This document shows, one piece after another, positions 20,103 to 22,272 of a stretch of DNA of 22,272 bases. The DNA is from a virus. The notes beneath the pieces were generated by a model. It was not told where the DNA came from, did not search any database, and saw only the letters and a program-made list of their open reading frames with translations. Position numbers and translations under genes: made by a program. The DNA lies in IMG/VR virus record IMGVR_UViG_3300009177_000124, positions 1 through 22,272 of that record; one strand, 5' to 3'. Numbering within the stretch: the first letter of the stretch is position 1; each line of letters begins with the position of its first letter.

Positions 20103-20127
20103 AAAAAGCCCGCTCAGTGGCGGGCTT
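20103..20127 (-). terminator. Rho-independent terminator between scaffold and coat genes
   Basis: On the minus strand AAGCCCGC pairs with GCGGGCTT around a 6-base loop and continues into TTTTT (20107-20103), just before the coat ribosome site. Nearly the same sequence is found before the tailspike (7046-7070). Confidence 0.87.
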
Positions 20128-20148
20128 CGTGGGGATTGACAGGGCTCT

Positions 20149-20982
20149 TCAGCGTCGTCCGGAACTCTCTGCCTGGCGTCGGGCGCGGTACTCCTGGAAG
20201 GATTCCGCTGGCCCCTGCGCTGTTGCAGGAGAGGATTTCACCGGATCAGTTGGCTTCGGAGCCCTACTGATGGGGATAGGCTTCGGCGCGGGTTCGTCCA
20301 TCAGCTCACGCTCGAGATCTTTCAGGTAGCCGACTGCATCGATTGCATGCATGCGGTTGACCTTCTTGGCCTCGTCGGGGTGCTTGGCGAAGAAATAGGC
20401 CATTTGCGGCCCACTCTTGCTTCGCATTAGCGCCTGGCTCACCACGTCCGACACCTGGATGTCCGAGGCGTTGATCACGTCCTCGAAATCCTCGATGTCA
20501 GCTTTCGCGGCTTCGCAGCGCTGCTCCCATTGCTTCGTGACTTGCTCGAATTCAGCCTTGGCTTGCGCCTCGGCCTGTTCGCGCTCTCGCTTGGCAATGC
20601 GTTGGTCGGCCTTCCAGTCCGTGAGCGCGTCCTCGTACTCCTCCTGAGAGGCGAACTTGGTTCGCTCGGGCCGGTCGTCCAGCTTGATGGGCTCTGCCTT
20701 GACTTGAAGAGCGTCCAGCTTCGCGCGCAGCTCGTCGGCTTCTCGCCTGGCCGTTGCGGCAGCCTCTTCGGCAGCCTTGCGGTCAGCAATTACCTCTTGC
20801 ATGCGTTCACTGAACAGCTTCTTCTTCGGCTTCTGCCCCTCGTCCTGCTTTTCATCGGCTTTCGCCTCTGGATCCGCTTTCGGGGGATCTGCCGGAGCAG
20901 GAACGAGTTTGTCCAGCGTGGTTACGCGAGACATCGATGCTTCACGCGCATCAGTCGGTGCCGTTTGGTTGGCTTCAGGCAT
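20149..20982 (-). CDS. Scaffolding protein (277 aa)
   Basis: Internal assembly protein, expected to copolymerise with coat and leave before DNA packaging. The sequence is highly charged and helical. An acidic/Pro/Lys N-terminus (PKADPEAKADEKQDEGQKPK) precedes a long coiled-coil stretch, about residues 58-165 (DRKAAEEAAATARREADELR, REREQAEAQAKAEFEQVTKQ). A conserved-looking region follows (MRSKSGPQMAYFFAKHPDEA, RMHAIDAVGYLKDLERELM), and the tail is basic and helical (ESFQEYRARRQAESSGRR). P22 gp8 (303 aa) has a similar plan with a basic C-terminal coat-binding helix. It lies between portal and coat as in P22. Start at 20982 lacks a clear ribosome site; ATG 20934 (MSRVTTLDKL) is an alternative. 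Confidence 0.86.
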   Translation of the reverse strand: MPEANQTAPTDAREASMSRVTTLDKLVPAPADPPKADPEAKADEKQDEGQKPKKKLFSERMQEVIADRKAAEEAAATARREADELRAKLDALQVKAEPIKLDDRPERTKFASQEEYEDALTDWKADQRIAKREREQAEAQAKAEFEQVTKQWEQRCEAAKADIEDFEDVINASDIQVSDVVSQALMRSKSGPQMAYFFAKHPDEAKKVNRMHAIDAVGYLKDLERELMDEPAPKPIPISRAPKPTDPVKSSPATAQGPAESFQEYRARRQAESSGRR

Positions 20983-21048
20983 GGTTAACGTCCATGGGTC
21001 GATCCCGGAGGCCCCGGGGAGGCTTATCCCGATACGTTCGGGTAACGG

Positions 21049-22272
21049 TCACGCCCTAGTCGGGCGGTTGGAGTCAGGATTCCCGCGCTGAAGGGCTTGC
21101 TTGTGTGCAATCTCCAGATTCGTGCGGGCATCGATGATGGTTTCTTGCAGGGACGTGGTGTCACCCATGCGCTCAAGCTCAAGCTTCGTGCGCAGATCAC
21201 GCTGTTGGCGCTCATCAAGCCCAAGCTCCTTGAGAGCAACTCGGTGCGTCTCGTGCTCTTCGACAAGAGCGGCCTTCTTGAGGTCGCCTTCGGACTTGGC
21301 CTGGACGCCGAATACGTGTGCCTGCTTCTCCATCGTGAGCTGCTGAAGCTGCTTCTGGGCGTTCTGCAACTGCCCTTGAAGCTGCACAATGAGTTGTTTC
21401 GCCTGAGGATCCAGATCCTTGGGAAGATCCTTGCCGATCTGGGCCATCGGGTTCGCAGCAGCCATTCGGTCGGCGATGTCGGAAGCCCCAGGGTTGTCCG
21501 ACTGGCGCATGATGAGGTCGCCAGCGACTTCGAACAGCGGCGGGAACGCCTTGCCCATCTCCAGCATGAACGCGAAGGCTTCCTCGCGCTTCGTCTGGTA
21601 GCCCGGGCCGGTCTCCATCACCACGTCATAGAGGCCTGTGGTGACATCGTTGAGCACCGAATCGACGGTCTGCTCGTTGATGGTCACCGTCTCGGGCTTG
21701 TTGTCTTCCCCGATGATGCGAATGACCCGCTGGGTGTCGTAGTAGACCGGCACCCAGTCCACAATCATCTTTCCAACCGCCCGGATAGTCCGGGTCAGGT
21801 TGTCGTAGAAGTGGAAGTTGGAGAGGTCGGACTGTTGCTGGCGCTGTTGCACCATCGTTCCCGATGTCTCATTCCCTTCGGCCCCTAGCGCGGGGTCGAA
21901 CATGCCCGCTACGGCCTTCATGTCCTCCGAGGCGCCCATGGCTGCATTCACGGAGGCAGCAGGGATGGCCTGGGGTTGCTGGCGCTGCGGCGGCGGCAGA
22001 ACGGTCTGCCCGTCGTCCGCCGTGATCGGCTTGTACTTGAGGCTCGAGTAGTTCTTGGAGTTGGCGGTGTTCCACTCCTGCTCGTGGCCTTCATCCTGGC
22101 CTTCCGCCATGACCCACGGAGCCTTGGGGGCCAGCGCAACGACCTCCGTCTCCTGGGTGCGCCAGAAGTTGTACATGCGCTGCGGATCCTTGAGTTGGCG
22201 CACCATCCCGTAACGGATGGTCTTGCCGTTCTCCATGATCTCCGCGCCGTACACCGGGAACACCGGGACGCG
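21049..22272 (-). CDS. Portal protein, P22 gp1 family (N-terminal part outside window)
   Basis: The dodecameric ring through which DNA enters and leaves the head. About 407 C-terminal residues are visible and the frame is open at the right edge (RVPVFPVYGAEI). Typical P22-portal segments are MVRQLKDPQRMYNFWRTQET, FDPALGAEGNETSGTMVQQR, LSNFHFYDNLTRTIRAVGKM, and the GPGYQTKREEAFAFMLEM block. The last 110 residues form a long Gln/Lys/Glu-rich helix (LQGQLQNAQKQLQQLTMEK, ELGLDERQQRDLRTKLELER), matching the long alpha-helical barrel of P22 gp1 that points into the head. Next gene: scaffold, 66 bases on. The missing upstream part should be followed by the terminase genes. Confidence 0.91.
   Translation of the reverse strand, partial: RVPVFPVYGAEIMENGKTIRYGMVRQLKDPQRMYNFWRTQETEVVALAPKAPWVMAEGQDEGHEQEWNTANSKNYSSLKYKPITADDGQTVLPPPQRQQPQAIPAASVNAAMGASEDMKAVAGMFDPALGAEGNETSGTMVQQRQQQSDLSNFHFYDNLTRTIRAVGKMIVDWVPVYYDTQRVIRIIGEDNKPETVTINEQTVDSVLNDVTTGLYDVVMETGPGYQTKREEAFAFMLEMGKAFPPLFEVAGDLIMRQSDNPGASDIADRMAAANPMAQIGKDLPKDLDPQAKQLIVQLQGQLQNAQKQLQQLTMEKQAHVFGVQAKSEGDLKKAALVEEHETHRVALKELGLDERQQRDLRTKLELERMGDTTSLQETIIDARTNLEIAHKQALQRGNPDSNRPTRA

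Noticed and set aside
20087-20104. Upstream start of the coat gene (MFGATD...)
   Set aside because: It would begin in the T-tract of the terminator and include the ribosome site that serves ATG 20086.
19238-20329. Plus-strand open frame (363 aa) opposite the coat gene
   Set aside because: Coat protein identity is secure; this frame is an Arg/Gly-rich shadow and crosses a terminator.
21026-21044. Short hairpin between portal and scaffold genes
   Set aside because: Only about five base pairs (CCCGA/TCGGG) with no T-tract; too weak to call a terminator.
1-22272. tRNA genes, CRISPR arrays, insertion sequences
   Set aside because: No cloverleaf-like sequence with a T-loop motif, no regularly spaced direct repeats and no transposase or terminal inverted repeats were seen on either strand.

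Overview
The window is part of a temperate, podovirus-type tailed phage of the P22 group, found either as a phage genome or as its circular form. The base composition is GC-rich. The small accessory genes suggest a proteobacterial host, perhaps beta- or gammaproteobacterial (Xanthomonas- or Burkholderia-like); this is inference from style, and no host gene is present. All genes from about 3.4 kb to the right edge follow the P22 late order, read right to left on the minus strand: portal (partial), scaffold, coat, small head protein, [SGNH hydrolase], gp4-like adaptor, gp10-like closure protein, beta-helix spike, small protein, three ejection proteins, second tailspike, then a terminal cluster with a coiled-coil membrane protein and small genes. 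Terminase and most early, replication and repressor genes lie outside.

Positions 1-3174 (plus strand) are an accessory and recombination module. It holds the end of a phage DNA methyltransferase, four small genes of unknown function (two with coiled-coil character and one cysteine-rich), an excisionase, and a lambda-type tyrosine integrase. These genes are tightly packed, with short or ATGA-type overlaps. The integrase and the late operon converge on a 238-bp non-coding gap (3175-3412) that carries short direct repeats, a 7-bp inverted repeat and the terminator of the late operon. This is the mirror image of the lambda map around attP, so the gap is the best attP candidate. Finding integrase and late genes still joined implies an unintegrated phage arrangement.

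The most unusual gene is 15154-16962. It fuses a glycoside-hydrolase-5-like barrel, about 300 residues long with apparently altered catalytic positions, to a P22 gp4-like head-to-tail adaptor. The gene immediately upstream encodes a secreted-type SGNH esterase with an intact triad pattern. Together with two beta-helix spikes, the phage devotes four proteins or domains to sugar binding or cleavage, two of them placed within the head-completion genes.

Other points of note are a LuxR-type helix-turn-helix protein inside the late operon, and a repeated arrangement in which a rho-independent terminator hairpin stands directly before the ribosome binding site of four late cistrons. A small plus-strand membrane-protein gene lies between the ejection block and the tailspike, and the methyltransferase tail can be read sensibly in two frames. 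No endolysin was recognised in the window.
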